Below, piece by piece: positions 9,231 to 17,877 of a stretch of 64,000 nucleotides of DNA (position 1 is its first letter; every line of letters starts with the position of its first letter). The translations under genes were made by a program, and so were the position numbers. The notes beneath the pieces were generated by a model. It saw only the letters and a program-made list of their open reading frames with translations, did no database searches and was not told where the DNA came from. Source of the stretch: Amycolatopsis albispora (GTDB taxonomy: Bacteria > Actinomycetota > Actinomycetes > Mycobacteriales > Pseudonocardiaceae); NCBI RefSeq assembly GCF_003312875.1, contig NZ_CP015163.1, positions 3,844,001-3,908,000 on the forward strand, written 5' to 3'.

Positions 9231-10268
9231 GTGCCCGAGCACAGCTGGCCCGCCCTGCTCAACCAGCTCATCGACGGCGTGGACCTGTCCGCCCGGGACA
9301 CCGCGTGGGCGATGGACCAGGTGATGTCCGGCGCGGCCACGGACGCGCAGGTGGCCGGGTTCGCGGTGGCGCTGCGAGCCAAGGGCGAGACGCCGTCCGA
9401 GATCGCCGGGTTCGCCGAGGCGATGCTGGCGCACGCGCGGCGCGTGCACGTGGACGTGGCGGCGGTGGACATCGTCGGCACCGGCGGCGACCGGTCCGGT
9501 TCGGTGAACATCTCCACGATGACCTCCCTGGTGGTCGCCGCGGCCGGGGCGCCGGTGGTCAAGCACGGCAACCGCGCGGCCTCGTCGAAGTCCGGCGCGG
9601 CGGACGTGCTGGAGTCGCTCGGCGTGGCCATCGACCTGCCGCCGGCGGGGGTGGAACGCTGCGTGGCCGAGCTGGGCATCGGGTTCTGCTTCGCGCCGAT
9701 CTTCCACCCCGGGTTCCGGCACGCCGGTCCGACGCGGCAGCAGCTGGGCGTGCCCACCACGTTCAACCTGCTCGGGCCGCTGACCAACCCGGCCCAGCCG
9801 TCGTCGGCGCTGATCGGCTGCGCGTACGCGGACAAGACCGCGGTGCTGGCCGAGGTGTTCGCGCGCCGCGGCAACTCGGTGCTGCTGGTCCGCGGGGACG
9901 ACGGGCTGGATGAGATCACCACCACAGCGACGACTTCGGCCTGGGTGGTCTCCGGCGGGAAGGTGCGCGAGGAGTCGATCGACCCGGCCGCGTGGGACAT
10001 CCCCCGTTCGACCGCTGAGGACCTGCGGGGCGGGGATGCTGCCTTCAACGCGGAAGTGGTGCGTGAGCTCGTCTCCGGCAAGCCGGGGCCGGTGCGGGAT
10101 GCCGTCCTGCTGAACGCGGCGGGGGCGCTGGCCGCGCACGCCGGGTTCACCGGCTCGCTCGCCGCGGACATCGGCGCCGGGCTGGCGAAGGCCGCCGAGG
10201 CGATCGACTCGGGCGCCGCCGCCGACCTGCTCGGCCGATGGGCGACGCTCTCCACCTCACTGAAGTAA
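9231..10268 (+). CDS. trpD: Anthranilate phosphoribosyltransferase
   Basis: TrpD joins anthranilate and PRPP in the second step of tryptophan synthesis. The 345-residue protein has the helical N-terminal domain and the PRPP-binding loop GTGGDRSGSVNIST at about residues 83-96, the KHGNRAASSKSG motif and NLLGPLTNPA. The GTG start at 9231 is 8 bp after the stop of the receiver-like gene. Other trp genes are absent nearby, so trpD is separated from the rest of the pathway, as in mycobacteria where it also adjoins ctaE. Confidence 0.96.
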   Translation: MPEHSWPALLNQLIDGVDLSARDTAWAMDQVMSGAATDAQVAGFAVALRAKGETPSEIAGFAEAMLAHARRVHVDVAAVDIVGTGGDRSGSVNISTMTSLVVAAAGAPVVKHGNRAASSKSGAADVLESLGVAIDLPPAGVERCVAELGIGFCFAPIFHPGFRHAGPTRQQLGVPTTFNLLGPLTNPAQPSSALIGCAYADKTAVLAEVFARRGNSVLLVRGDDGLDEITTTATTSAWVVSGGKVREESIDPAAWDIPRSTAEDLRGGDAAFNAEVVRELVSGKPGPVRDAVLLNAAGALAAHAGFTGSLAADIGAGLAKAAEAIDSGAAADLLGRWATLSTSLK

Positions 10269-10291
10269 GCGCAGTAAGCGCTGAAGTAAGC
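10260..10291 (+). repeat. Short duplication of the trpD 3' end
   Basis: The 11 bases CTGAAGTAAGC covering the final codons and stop of trpD (10260-10270) recur at 10281-10291, with a related GCAGTAAGC between them. This makes three roughly 10-bp AGTAAGC units. It resembles the larger duplication of the cobT 3' end at 24 kb, and like it lies just before a palindromic element. Confidence 0.6.
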
Positions 10292-10328
10292 ACCGACGTG
10301 AGTGGCGCGGCCTTCGCTCGTCGCCCGA

Positions 10329-10383
10329 TGTCACGAATGTGGCTTTCGAGACGCCAAACGTCTCGAAAGCCACATTCGTGACA
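10329..10383. repeat. Dispersed palindrome, copy 1 (25-bp arms)
   Basis: The arms at 10329-10353 and 10359-10383 are perfect reverse complements around the 5-base loop CCAAA. The core of the left arm is GAATGTGGCTTTCGAGAC. It sits between the convergent genes trpD and ctaF. The same arms recur at 13975-14027 and 24122-24176 with different loops. It could act as a bidirectional terminator or be a REP-like mobile palindrome. Confidence 0.85.
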
Positions 10384-10411
10384 CCTCACCGGCGGGCGGC
10401 CGCGCGTAAAA

Positions 10412-10455
10412 CGGAACGGCCCGCCTCCCCGGTCAGGGGGTGGCGGGCCGTTCCG
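10412..10455 (-). terminator. Intrinsic terminator of ctaC-ctaF
   Basis: A 14-bp stem, CGGAACGGCCCGCC at 10412-10425 paired with its complement at 10442-10455, lies just after the ctaF stop. On the minus strand it is followed by TTTT. This is a classic rho-independent terminator, separate from the nearby palindrome. Confidence 0.8.
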
Positions 10456-10465
10456 GTGAAAAGGG

Positions 10466-10885
10466 TCAGTCGTGGTTCGGGCCGGTGTGGTACTCGAACA
10501 CCAGGCCGCCGATGGCGATCAGCAGCATCACGATGGCCACGATGAGCAGCCAGATCTCGAAGAACGCCATCGCCACGCCCGCGGTCGCCGCGGAGGCGGC
10601 CAGGCCGACCGGCCAGTAGCTGCCCGGGCTGAAGAAGCCCAGCTCACCGGCACCGTCGCTGATCTCGGCGTCCTCGCGGTCCTCTGGGCGCGGCTCGATG
10701 CGGCGGGCGACGAACCGGAGGTAGCTGCCCGCCAGCAACGAGAGGCCACCGGTGAGGATCAGCGCCACCAGGCCGACCGGCTCCACGCCGTACGGGCTCA
10801 TCTGCCCGGTCATCACGCCGTAGACAACGGCGACCAGGAAGGCGAAGAGGGTGACGATGTCGAAGATCCTGGCTTCGACCTTCAT
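10466..10885 (-). CDS. ctaF: Cytochrome c oxidase subunit IV CtaF
   Basis: This 139-residue membrane protein has four hydrophobic segments in two hairpins: IVTLFAFLVAVVYGVM, GLVALILTGGLSLLAGSYL, then after a polar loop VGLAASAATAGVAMAF and LLIVAIVMLLIAIGGLVF. This is the actinobacteria-specific subunit IV of the aa3 oxidase. The start lies about 50 bp after the ctaC stop on the same strand, so the two form an operon, as in mycobacteria. Confidence 0.93.
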   Translation of the reverse strand: MKVEARIFDIVTLFAFLVAVVYGVMTGQMSPYGVEPVGLVALILTGGLSLLAGSYLRFVARRIEPRPEDREDAEISDGAGELGFFSPGSYWPVGLAASAATAGVAMAFFEIWLLIVAIVMLLIAIGGLVFEYHTGPNHD

Positions 10886-10936
10886 GCGGCTTTCCTCACT
10901 CTGAGCTGCGGACTACGGGACTGCGAGTGGTCGCGA

Positions 10937-11884
10937 TCAGCCGGTCGCGGTCCGGGCGGTGCGGTCGGTGTTGAACGGCTGCGTGGTGGTCGCCTGCGGC
11001 GCGCACAGCTCACCACAGTTCAGCGCGGACAGCGCCTCGGCCGTGGTGTTCGGCTTGCCGGTGGCCGGGTTGACCTGGGTGCGCAGCCGGATGAACTGGT
11101 CGTACTTGTCCGGCGACAGCGCCCGCACCTCGAAGTTCATCACCGAGTGGTAGGTGCCGCACAGCTCGGCGCAGCGACCGACGAAGGCGCCTTCGCGATC
11201 GATGGTGTTCTCGAACGAGGAGTCCTGGTTGTTCTTGTCCGGGTGCGGCATCACGTCGCGCTTGAAGTGGAACTCCGGCACCCAGAACGAGTGGATCACG
11301 TCGGTGGAGAGCAGGTTGTACCGGATCGTGCGGTCCGTCGGGAGCACCAGGATCGGGATCTCGGCCGAGCTGCCGACCGTGCTGATCGTCTGTGCCTCGG
11401 CGTCACGCGACTCGCTCGGGTAGCGGAACTCCCAGTTCCACTGGAAGGCGATCACGTCGACGGTCACGTCCGGGTCGTCGCTCTTGGCCAGCACCTTCGA
11501 CTCGGTGGTCGCGGTGAAGAAGAACAGCACGCAGACCATGATCACCGGCACGACCACGCAGAACAGCTCGAGCGGCACGTTGTACTGGAACTGCCTCGGC
11601 AGCTCCTCCTCCACGCCGGCCGCGGCCTTCTTCTTCCGGTGGAAGGCGACCGACCAGAAGATCAGTGCCCACACGATGACACCGACCACCAGCGCGGCGA
11701 TCACCGACCAGGTCCACAGGTTCCGCATGCTCTCGGCCTGCGGGGTGACCCCCTCCGGCCAGCCGAAGCGCAGGACCTCATCCCCGGAGCACCCGGTCGC
11801 CGTGGCAGCGACGAGCGCGGCCAACACGGTCACCTTGCCGACCTTCGACCGCCTGCTGGCCGGGGTGCGCTCTGCAACGCCCAC
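10937..11884 (-). CDS. ctaC: Cytochrome c oxidase subunit II CtaC (lipoprotein)
   Basis: CtaC receives electrons from QcrC through its CuA centre. CuA ligands are in GRCAELCGTYHSVM (C238, C242, H246). The N-terminus is a lipoprotein signal ending in ATATGC, followed by two transmembrane helices (around WSVIAALVVGVIVWALIF and VPLELFCVVVPVIMVCVLF). The 315-residue form begins at GTG 11884, chosen because AGGAGG lies 9 bases upstream; an ATG nine codons earlier at 11911 has no ribosome site and would overlap that signal. The gene is divergent from asnB. Confidence 0.95.
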   Translation of the reverse strand: MGVAERTPASRRSKVGKVTVLAALVAATATGCSGDEVLRFGWPEGVTPQAESMRNLWTWSVIAALVVGVIVWALIFWSVAFHRKKKAAAGVEEELPRQFQYNVPLELFCVVVPVIMVCVLFFFTATTESKVLAKSDDPDVTVDVIAFQWNWEFRYPSESRDAEAQTISTVGSSAEIPILVLPTDRTIRYNLLSTDVIHSFWVPEFHFKRDVMPHPDKNNQDSSFENTIDREGAFVGRCAELCGTYHSVMNFEVRALSPDKYDQFIRLRTQVNPATGKPNTTAEALSALNCGELCAPQATTTQPFNTDRTARTATG

Positions 11885-12027
11885 TGCGGGATTCCTCCTA
11901 GCGCGATCCATTTGACGTTCCGGAGCCTAGCCGAGCAACCGGGCGGTCCCGACCAAGGGGTAATCGTTCGTGTCGTCCATACTTGGCCACTCGACTGACG
12001 GCTACGACCAGAGGTGTGTGAAGACAC

Positions 12028-13962
12028 GTGTGCGGCCTGCTCGGACTGGTGTGCGCCACTGAAGAAGACGCGGCGAAGGCACGGGACGCGGTGGGCGCCG
12101 CCCTGCGCTGCCAGCGGCACCGCGGCCCCGACGAGACCGACACCTGGGCGGACGCCGAGGTGGTCTACGGGTTCAACCGGCTCGCCTTCATCGACCTGGA
12201 GCACTCCCACCAGCCGCTGACCTGGGGCCCGCCGGAGGCGCCGGAGCGGTACACGCTGAACTTCAACGGCGAGATCTACAACTACCGCGAGCTGCGTGAG
12301 ATGCTCGCCACTGAGCACGACGCGAAGTTCCACACCGAGGGTGACGGCGAGGCCATCGTGGCCGCCTACCACTTCCTCGGCCCGGACGCGGTCAAGCGGC
12401 TGCGCGGCATGTTCGCCTTCCTGATCTGGGACTCGCAGGAGAAGCTGGTCTACGGCGCCCGCGACCCGTTCGGCATCAAGCCGCTGTACTACTCCGAGGG
12501 CCCCGGCGGGGTCGCCTTCTCCAGCGAGAAGAAGAGCCTGCTGGAGCTGTCGGACACCCTGGGCGTCAAGCAGCAGCTCGACCAGATCGCGCTGCAGCAC
12601 TACCTGACCCTGCAGTACGTGCCGGAGCCCGAGTCGCTGCACGCCGGGGTGCGGCGGATCGAGTCGGGCACCTCGTTCACCGTCTCCCCCGGCGGCCAGG
12701 TCAAGACCGAGCGCTACTTCTTCCCCGAGTTCACCGCGAAGCCGGTGTCCGGGCCGAAGGGCTCCGAGGAGCTGTACGAGCGCATCTCGCAGGTCATGCA
12801 GGACTCGGTGGCCAAGCACATGATCGCCGACCCGGACGTGACCGTGGGCGCGTTCCTCTCCGGCGGCATCGACTCCACCGCCACCGCGGCGCTGGCCAAG
12901 CGGCACAACCCGAACCTGATCGCGTTCACCACCGGCTTCGAGCGCGAGGGCTACTCCGAGGTGGACGTGGCGGCCGAATCGGCCGAAGCGATCGGGGTCA
13001 AGCACGTCATCCGCACCGTCTCCAGCGACGAGATGATGGAGGCGCTGCCGCTGATCGTCTGGTACCTCGACGACCCGGTGGCCGACCCGGCACTGGTGCC
13101 GCTGTGGTTCATCGCGCGCGAGGCCCGCAAGTACGTCAAGGCGGTGCTGTCCGGCGAGGGCTCGGACGAGCTGTTCGGCGGGTACACCATCTACCGCGAG
13201 CCGCTGTCGCTGGCGCGCTTCGAAAAGATGCCCGGCGCGGTGAAGAGCCTGCTCGGCAAGGTCTCCAGCAAGATCCCGGAGGGCACGCGCGGCAAGGACC
13301 TGCTGCGCCGCGGCTCGCTGTCGCTGGAGGAGCGCTACTACGGCAACGCGCGCATCTTCCGCGAGGACCAGCTGCGCGGGGTGCTGCGCAACTTCACCGA
13401 CGGCGTCGGGCACCAGGACGTCACCGAGCCGTGGTACCGCATCTCGCGGGACTGGGACCCGGTGGCGCGGATGCAGCACGTGGACCTGTTCACCTGGCTG
13501 CGTGGCGACATCCTGGTCAAGGCGGACAAGGTGACCATGGCGAACTCGCTGGAGCTGCGGGTGCCGTTCCTCGACGCCGAGGTGTTCAAGGTGGCCGCGA
13601 GCATCCCGCTCGAGGAGAAGATCACCCGCGAGACCACCAAGCACGCGCTGCGCCGCGCGCTGGACGGGATCGTGCCGGCGCACGTGCTCAACCGGCGCAA
13701 GCTGGGCTTCCCGGTGCCGATCCGGCACTGGCTGCGCACCGATATGTACGACTGGGCGCGCGGCATCGTCTCGGACTCGAAGACCGACGAGCTGTTCGAC
13801 AAGGCGGCCGTGCTGCGCATGCTCGAGGAGCACAAGGCCGGCACGCTGGACCACAGCCGCCGGATCTGGGCGCTGGTGGTCTTCATGATCTGGCACGGCA
13901 TCTTCGTGGAGAACCGGATCAAGCCGGAGATCCCGGAACCGGCCTACCCGGTCAAGCTCTGA
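12028..13962 (+). CDS. asnB: Asparagine synthetase (glutamine-hydrolysing)
   Basis: AsnB makes asparagine from aspartate, ATP and glutamine. The start is GTG followed at once by TGC, so the mature protein exposes the nucleophilic Cys2 (MCGLLGLV) of the class II glutaminase domain. NFNGEIYNYREL and the GDGEA segment belong to the glutaminase, and the ATP pyrophosphatase loop SGGIDSTA starts at about residue 278. The length, 644 residues, is usual for the longer actinobacterial type (mycobacterial AsnB). Mycobacteria share its position opposite ctaC. Together with the permease and asparaginase at 57-60 kb the strain can make, import and degrade asparagine. Confidence 0.95.
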   Translation: MCGLLGLVCATEEDAAKARDAVGAALRCQRHRGPDETDTWADAEVVYGFNRLAFIDLEHSHQPLTWGPPEAPERYTLNFNGEIYNYRELREMLATEHDAKFHTEGDGEAIVAAYHFLGPDAVKRLRGMFAFLIWDSQEKLVYGARDPFGIKPLYYSEGPGGVAFSSEKKSLLELSDTLGVKQQLDQIALQHYLTLQYVPEPESLHAGVRRIESGTSFTVSPGGQVKTERYFFPEFTAKPVSGPKGSEELYERISQVMQDSVAKHMIADPDVTVGAFLSGGIDSTATAALAKRHNPNLIAFTTGFEREGYSEVDVAAESAEAIGVKHVIRTVSSDEMMEALPLIVWYLDDPVADPALVPLWFIAREARKYVKAVLSGEGSDELFGGYTIYREPLSLARFEKMPGAVKSLLGKVSSKIPEGTRGKDLLRRGSLSLEERYYGNARIFREDQLRGVLRNFTDGVGHQDVTEPWYRISRDWDPVARMQHVDLFTWLRGDILVKADKVTMANSLELRVPFLDAEVFKVAASIPLEEKITRETTKHALRRALDGIVPAHVLNRRKLGFPVPIRHWLRTDMYDWARGIVSDSKTDELFDKAAVLRMLEEHKAGTLDHSRRIWALVVFMIWHGIFVENRIKPEIPEPAYPVKL

Positions 13963-13974
13963 GACATCACGGAC

Positions 13975-14027
13975 GTCACGAATGTGGCTTTCGAGACGAA
14001 TAACGTCTCGAAAGCCACATTCGTGAC
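13975..14027. repeat. Dispersed palindrome, copy 2 (24-bp arms)
   Basis: The arms 13975-13998 and 14004-14027 are perfect complements around AATAA. Arm sequence is identical to that of copies 1 and 3. The element fills almost the whole 71-bp gap between the stops of convergent asnB and the ABC substrate-binding gene, so termination for both genes may depend on it. Confidence 0.85.
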
Positions 14028-14033
14028 ACCTGG

Positions 14034-15056
14034 CTACCGGGGCAGGTAGTCGTTCGAGTAGGTGCGGGTCAGGTCCACCGGGGCGGCCGCGATCTCCGCG
14101 TCGAACTGGGAGAGCACCCGGTGCACGGCCTGCGCGCCGTCCGCGGGCATGGTGCCGTCCCGCGAGAAGGACTCCTTGGCCCGCCCGATGGCCTGCACGT
14201 AGACACCCCGGTCGCCCTGCGCGTACTCGGCGGGCATCCGCGCGGCGATCTCGTCCGGTGAGTGCTTTTCGATCCAGCGCAGCGTCTTGACGATCGCGTT
14301 GGCCAGTTTCCGCGCGGTGTCCCCGTTGTTCGCCAGCCATTCGGCCGACGAGTACAGCACCGCCGCCGGGTAGGCGGGCACGCCGAAGTCCTCCTGCACG
14401 CCCTGCGCGGTGCGCGTGTCGGTGAGGATCTTCACCTGGTCCGCGCCCACCCTGGTCTGCAGCACCGAAATCGCCGGGTCGATCATCACCGCGGCGTCCA
14501 CCCGGCCCTGCTCCATCGCGGCCACCGCGCCCGCGTCGCCGCCGATGCCCTGCACGTTCGCCGCCGCGGGGTCGAGCCCGTGCTTGCCCAGCAGGTACTT
14601 GAGGAAGAAGTCGGTCGAGGAGCCCGGCGCGGTCACGCCGACGTTCGCCCCGGCCAGGTCGGCGATCGAGTTGATCGGCCTGCTCGCCTTCGGCGACACC
14701 GCCAGCACGATCGACGGGTACCGGAGCATGGTGACGAACGACTTCACCTCCTTCTTCTTCGCCTGCATCTGGATGGTGTGGTCGTAGTACCCGCTGACCA
14801 CGTCCACGCTGCCGCCCTGCATGGCCTGCAACGCCTTCGACCCGCCCTGCAGGTCCTCCAGCTTGACCTTGAGGCCCTCCTCCTCGTAGTAGCCGAGCTG
14901 CTGCGCCAGCGTGGTCGGCAGGTACACCAGCAGCGGCTGCCCGCCCACCCCGATGGTCAGCTCACCGCCCTCGACCTGCGCCCCCGGTTTCTGCTGACAA
15001 GCGGTCATCACCAGCGCCACCGCCAGCAGCAGCGCGCCCACCCTCGCCCGCTTCAT
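14034..15056 (-). CDS. ABC transporter substrate-binding lipoprotein (SsuA/NMT1-like)
   Basis: The 340-residue protein begins with a lipoprotein signal (LLLAVALVMTAC, Cys20-21 region) and has the two-lobe fold of the NMT1/SsuA/TauA family: LTIGVGGQPLLVYLPTTLAQ at the start, LEDLQGGSKALQAMQGGSVDV and SIADLAGANVGVTAPGSST. This family binds sulfonates, nitrate, thiamine precursors or aromatic acids; the ligand cannot be decided here. Its start overlaps the permease stop as ATGA. It is the last gene of an IclR-ATPase-permease-binding protein operon. Confidence 0.85.
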   Translation of the reverse strand: MKRARVGALLLAVALVMTACQQKPGAQVEGGELTIGVGGQPLLVYLPTTLAQQLGYYEEEGLKVKLEDLQGGSKALQAMQGGSVDVVSGYYDHTIQMQAKKKEVKSFVTMLRYPSIVLAVSPKASRPINSIADLAGANVGVTAPGSSTDFFLKYLLGKHGLDPAAANVQGIGGDAGAVAAMEQGRVDAAVMIDPAISVLQTRVGADQVKILTDTRTAQGVQEDFGVPAYPAAVLYSSAEWLANNGDTARKLANAIVKTLRWIEKHSPDEIAARMPAEYAQGDRGVYVQAIGRAKESFSRDGTMPADGAQAVHRVLSQFDAEIAAAPVDLTRTYSNDYLPR

Positions 15057-15874
15057 CGTTGTCCTCCCAACTCGATGCCGCGGCGGGGCTTCCACCGCAG
15101 CAGGTGGCGCTCGACGCGGTCGACTCCCGCATCGACGACGAGCACCACCACCGAAAGCACGACCATGCCGGTGAACACCCCGGTGGTGTCGAAGGTCCCC
15201 TCGGCCTGGGAAATCAGGTAGCCCACCCCGGCCGACGAGCCGAGGTACTCGCCGACCACCGCGCCGACGATGGCGAAGCCGACGCTGATGTGCAGGCTGG
15301 AGAAGATCCAGGTGAGCGCGCTCGGCAGCAGCACGTGCCGCACCAGCTGCCCCTCCCTGGCGCCGAGCATGCGCGCGTTGTCGATCAGCACCCGGTCGAC
15401 CTCGCGCACCCCCTGGTAGGTGTTGAAGAACACGATGAAGAACACCAGCGTGATGCCGAAGGCCACTTTGGACCAGATGCCGAGGCCGAACCACAGCAGG
15501 AAGATCGGCGCCAGCACCACGCGCGGCAGCGAGTTGAGGACCTTGATGTAGGGGTCGAAGACCGCCGCGACGAACTCCACGCGCGCCAGCAGAAAACCGA
15601 TCACCAGGCCGAGGAAACCGCCCAGCACCAAGGCGAGCGCGGCTTCGAGCAGGGTGATGCCGAGGTGGTCCCAGATGTAGCCGGTGCCGAACCACTCCCC
15701 CGCGCGCACCGCGATGTCCGACGGCTTGGAGAAGAAGAACTCGTCCACCAAGCCACTGCGCGAACCGAGTTCCCAGCCCAGCACGAGCAGCACGGCGAGC
15801 CCGACCTGCGCGGTGCGCACGGCGGGCGTGCGCCGCCGGGTCCTACGCCTTGGTGCGGTTGACGTCGCGGTCAT
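15053..15874 (-). CDS. ABC transporter permease (SsuC/TauC family)
   Basis: The 273-residue inner-membrane protein has about six hydrophobic helices and the EAA-type cytoplasmic loop near DNARMLGAREGQLVRHVLLPSA that contacts the ATPase. The short basic N-terminus (RRRTRRRT) sits in the cytoplasm. The gene overlaps the ATPase gene by 32 bp and the binding-protein gene by 4 bp, so the three proteins are probably made in fixed ratio. Confidence 0.88.
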   Translation of the reverse strand: MTATSTAPRRRTRRRTPAVRTAQVGLAVLLVLGWELGSRSGLVDEFFFSKPSDIAVRAGEWFGTGYIWDHLGITLLEAALALVLGGFLGLVIGFLLARVEFVAAVFDPYIKVLNSLPRVVLAPIFLLWFGLGIWSKVAFGITLVFFIVFFNTYQGVREVDRVLIDNARMLGAREGQLVRHVLLPSALTWIFSSLHISVGFAIVGAVVGEYLGSSAGVGYLISQAEGTFDTTGVFTGMVVLSVVVLVVDAGVDRVERHLLRWKPRRGIELGGQR

Positions 15875-16667
15875 AGGTCGCCATCACCTCGTCTCGCAGA
15901 TCCGCCCAGATCGACCGGTAGATCTCGGTGAACTCGGGCGCGGCCCGGATGTCCAGCAGGTCCCGCGGCCGCGGCAGGTCCACCGGGTAGCGCCCGACGA
16001 CCCGGCTCGCCGGGCCCGCCGACAGCAGCACCACCTCGTCGGCGAGCGAGATCGCCTCGTCGAGGTCGTGGGTGACGAAGAGCACGGTCTTGCCGCTGCC
16101 GGTCCACAGCCCCAGCAGCTCGTTCTCCATCACCTGGCGGGTCTGCACGTCGAGCGCGCCGAACGGCTCGTCCATCAGCAGCAGCGCCGGATCGCCGATC
16201 CAGGTCTGCGCCACCGCGGTCCGCTTGCGCATGCCGCCGGAGAGCTGGTGCGGGTAGGACTGCTCGAACCCGCCGAGGCCGACCCGGCGCACCCAGTCGC
16301 GGGCCAGCTCCAGCCGTTCGCGCTTGCCGATCCCGCGCAGCTCCAGTCCGAACGCGACGTTGTCGAGCACGGTTTTCCACGGCAGCAAGGCATCCTGCTG
16401 GAACAGGTAGCCCGCCCGCCGGTTCAGCCCGCGTAGTTCCTCGCCGTCCACCAGCACCCGGCCCGCCGACGGCTCACGCAGCCCGGCCACCGCGTTGAGC
16501 ACGGTGGACTTGCCGCAGCCGGTCGGGCCGACGATGGCCACGAACCGGCCACCGGGCACCGTCAGGTCCACTTCGGACACCGCGGTGTACTTCCCGGTCG
16601 CCGCCGGGTAGGCGATGGTCACCGCTTCCAGTGCCACCGCCGGTCCGCTGCCGTTCTCCGCCACCAC
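15843..16667 (-). CDS. ABC transporter ATP-binding protein (SsuB/TauB family)
   Basis: This 274-residue ATPase has Walker A GPTGCGKST, the signature LSGGMRKR and Walker B LLLMDEPFGALD, followed by the H-loop FVTHDLDEA. The signature has Met-Arg-Lys-Arg after LSGG in place of the common QRQR, a variation seen in this importer subfamily. It begins 13 bp after the IclR gene, supporting cotranscription with its likely regulator. Confidence 0.9.
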   Translation of the reverse strand: MVAENGSGPAVALEAVTIAYPAATGKYTAVSEVDLTVPGGRFVAIVGPTGCGKSTVLNAVAGLREPSAGRVLVDGEELRGLNRRAGYLFQQDALLPWKTVLDNVAFGLELRGIGKRERLELARDWVRRVGLGGFEQSYPHQLSGGMRKRTAVAQTWIGDPALLLMDEPFGALDVQTRQVMENELLGLWTGSGKTVLFVTHDLDEAISLADEVVLLSAGPASRVVGRYPVDLPRPRDLLDIRAAPEFTEIYRSIWADLRDEVMATYDRDVNRTKA

Positions 16668-16680
16668 TGCTCACCTCCGG

Positions 16681-17484
16681 CTAGCCGTCCGCACCGCGCT
16701 CCGCATGTCCCATCGCCGCCGAGAGGCGTCTCGCCGCGGTGACCACCGCTTCGGTCCACTTCGGGCGGTTGGCGTCGGTGAAGCGCTGTTCCGGCACGCC
16801 GATGCCGATCACCGCGGCGAGTTCGCCGGTGTGGTCGTGCACGGGCGCGCTGATCGAAGCCGTGCCGTGGTCGCGTTCGGCGACGCTGTCGGCCCAGCCG
16901 CAGGCCTGGATGCCGACCAGCTCGGCGCGCAGGCGGTCGGCGTCGACGATGGTGCCGGGGGTGTACGCGGTCAGCTCGCCGAAGTCGAGCACCCGGTCAC
17001 GGACCTCGTCCTCGTAGGCCAGGAACACCTTGCCCGCCGAACCGGCGTGCAACGGCATCACCTGGCCGATGCCGACCAGCCGCACCACCTCGTGGCGGGT
17101 CTCGGAAAGGCCGACGAGCACCCGCTGGTCGCCGTGGCGCACGAAGAGCACGGCGGTTTCGCCGGTGGCGTCGCGCAGTGCGTCCAGTTCGGGCTGCGCG
17201 AGCAGGGTCAGCCGGGATTCGATGCGGCGGCTGCGCGCCCAGCGCAGCACCCCGAGGCCGACCAGGTACCGGCCGGCGATCACGTCGAGAAAGCCTTCGG
17301 CCACCAGGTTCTGCAGCAGCCGGACGGTGGTGCTCACCGGCAGTCCGGTGGCGCGCTGCACCTGGCGCCAGGTCAACCCGCCCGGATCGGCGGCGACCAC
17401 GTCGATCACCCGCCGCGACTTCGCCAGCACCAGGATCGGCTGGCTCGGCTGGCGGACTCCGGCCCGAGCGTCCCCGACGACCAT
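16681..17484 (-). CDS. IclR-family transcriptional regulator
   Basis: The 267-residue protein has an N-terminal winged helix (LTWRQVQRATGLPVSTTVRL as helix-turn-helix) and the IclR effector domain (LHAGSAGKVFLA, ISAPVHDHTGELAAVIGI). The start at ATG 17484 (MVVGDARAG) follows GGGGAG; the frame extends upstream to 17598 but that part is poorly conserved in character. As first gene of the importer operon it probably controls it in response to the transported compound or a breakdown product. Two sets of inverted repeats lie about 90-130 bp upstream. Confidence 0.88.
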   Translation of the reverse strand: MVVGDARAGVRQPSQPILVLAKSRRVIDVVAADPGGLTWRQVQRATGLPVSTTVRLLQNLVAEGFLDVIAGRYLVGLGVLRWARSRRIESRLTLLAQPELDALRDATGETAVLFVRHGDQRVLVGLSETRHEVVRLVGIGQVMPLHAGSAGKVFLAYEDEVRDRVLDFGELTAYTPGTIVDADRLRAELVGIQACGWADSVAERDHGTASISAPVHDHTGELAAVIGIGVPEQRFTDANRPKWTEAVVTAARRLSAAMGHAERGADG

Positions 17485-17567
17485 TGGCACCGCTCCCCGA
17501 GCTGCCGCACGCCCGCCACCACATCGTGGAAGACGTTCCGTAATGTGGTTCGACCCTAGCCGATCTG

Positions 17568-17614
17568 TGATCTGGACAACACCGCTTTCCCAGATCACGG
17601 GAGAACTTGTCCAG
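17568..17614. promoter_or_regulatory. Overlapping inverted repeats upstream of the IclR operon
   Basis: TGATCTGG (17568-17575) pairs with CCAGATCA (17590-17597), and the partly overlapping CTGGACAA (17572-17579) pairs with TTGTCCAG (17607-17614). Both are perfect 8-bp inverted repeats. They are good candidates for IclR or other operators. The remainder of the 393-bp gap from 17485 to 17877 shows no gene. Confidence 0.5.
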
Positions 17615-17877
17615 TTTTCCGGGCGTTCTCGGCCGAATTGACGGGATTGACTGCGTCACGTTGCTGCATTCGGGGCCAGCTCTGCGTGATCCGACTCACC
17701 GGTGAGTTCGCTTTGCGCAGTTCGCCGCCGTCGCGGTGCATTAACGCTTGTTCAAGGCCGAGTATCGTCACCGGCGGCTGATCAACGTCCGATCCGCCAC
17801 CCCCACCGGGAAAGCACCGGCCGCGCCACCGCGCTGGCCGGTCGTTCGCGCGCGTCCACAACACGCCAGGAGGCACG

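Noticed and set aside
10147..10389. Short frames encoding peptides such as CHECGFRDV near the palindromes
   Set aside because: They are translations of the palindromic element itself, which recurs with the same peptide at each copy; no ribosome sites.
17484..17598. Longer IclR start at 17598
   Set aside because: It would include the inverted repeats in coding sequence and lacks a ribosome site, while ATG 17484 has one.
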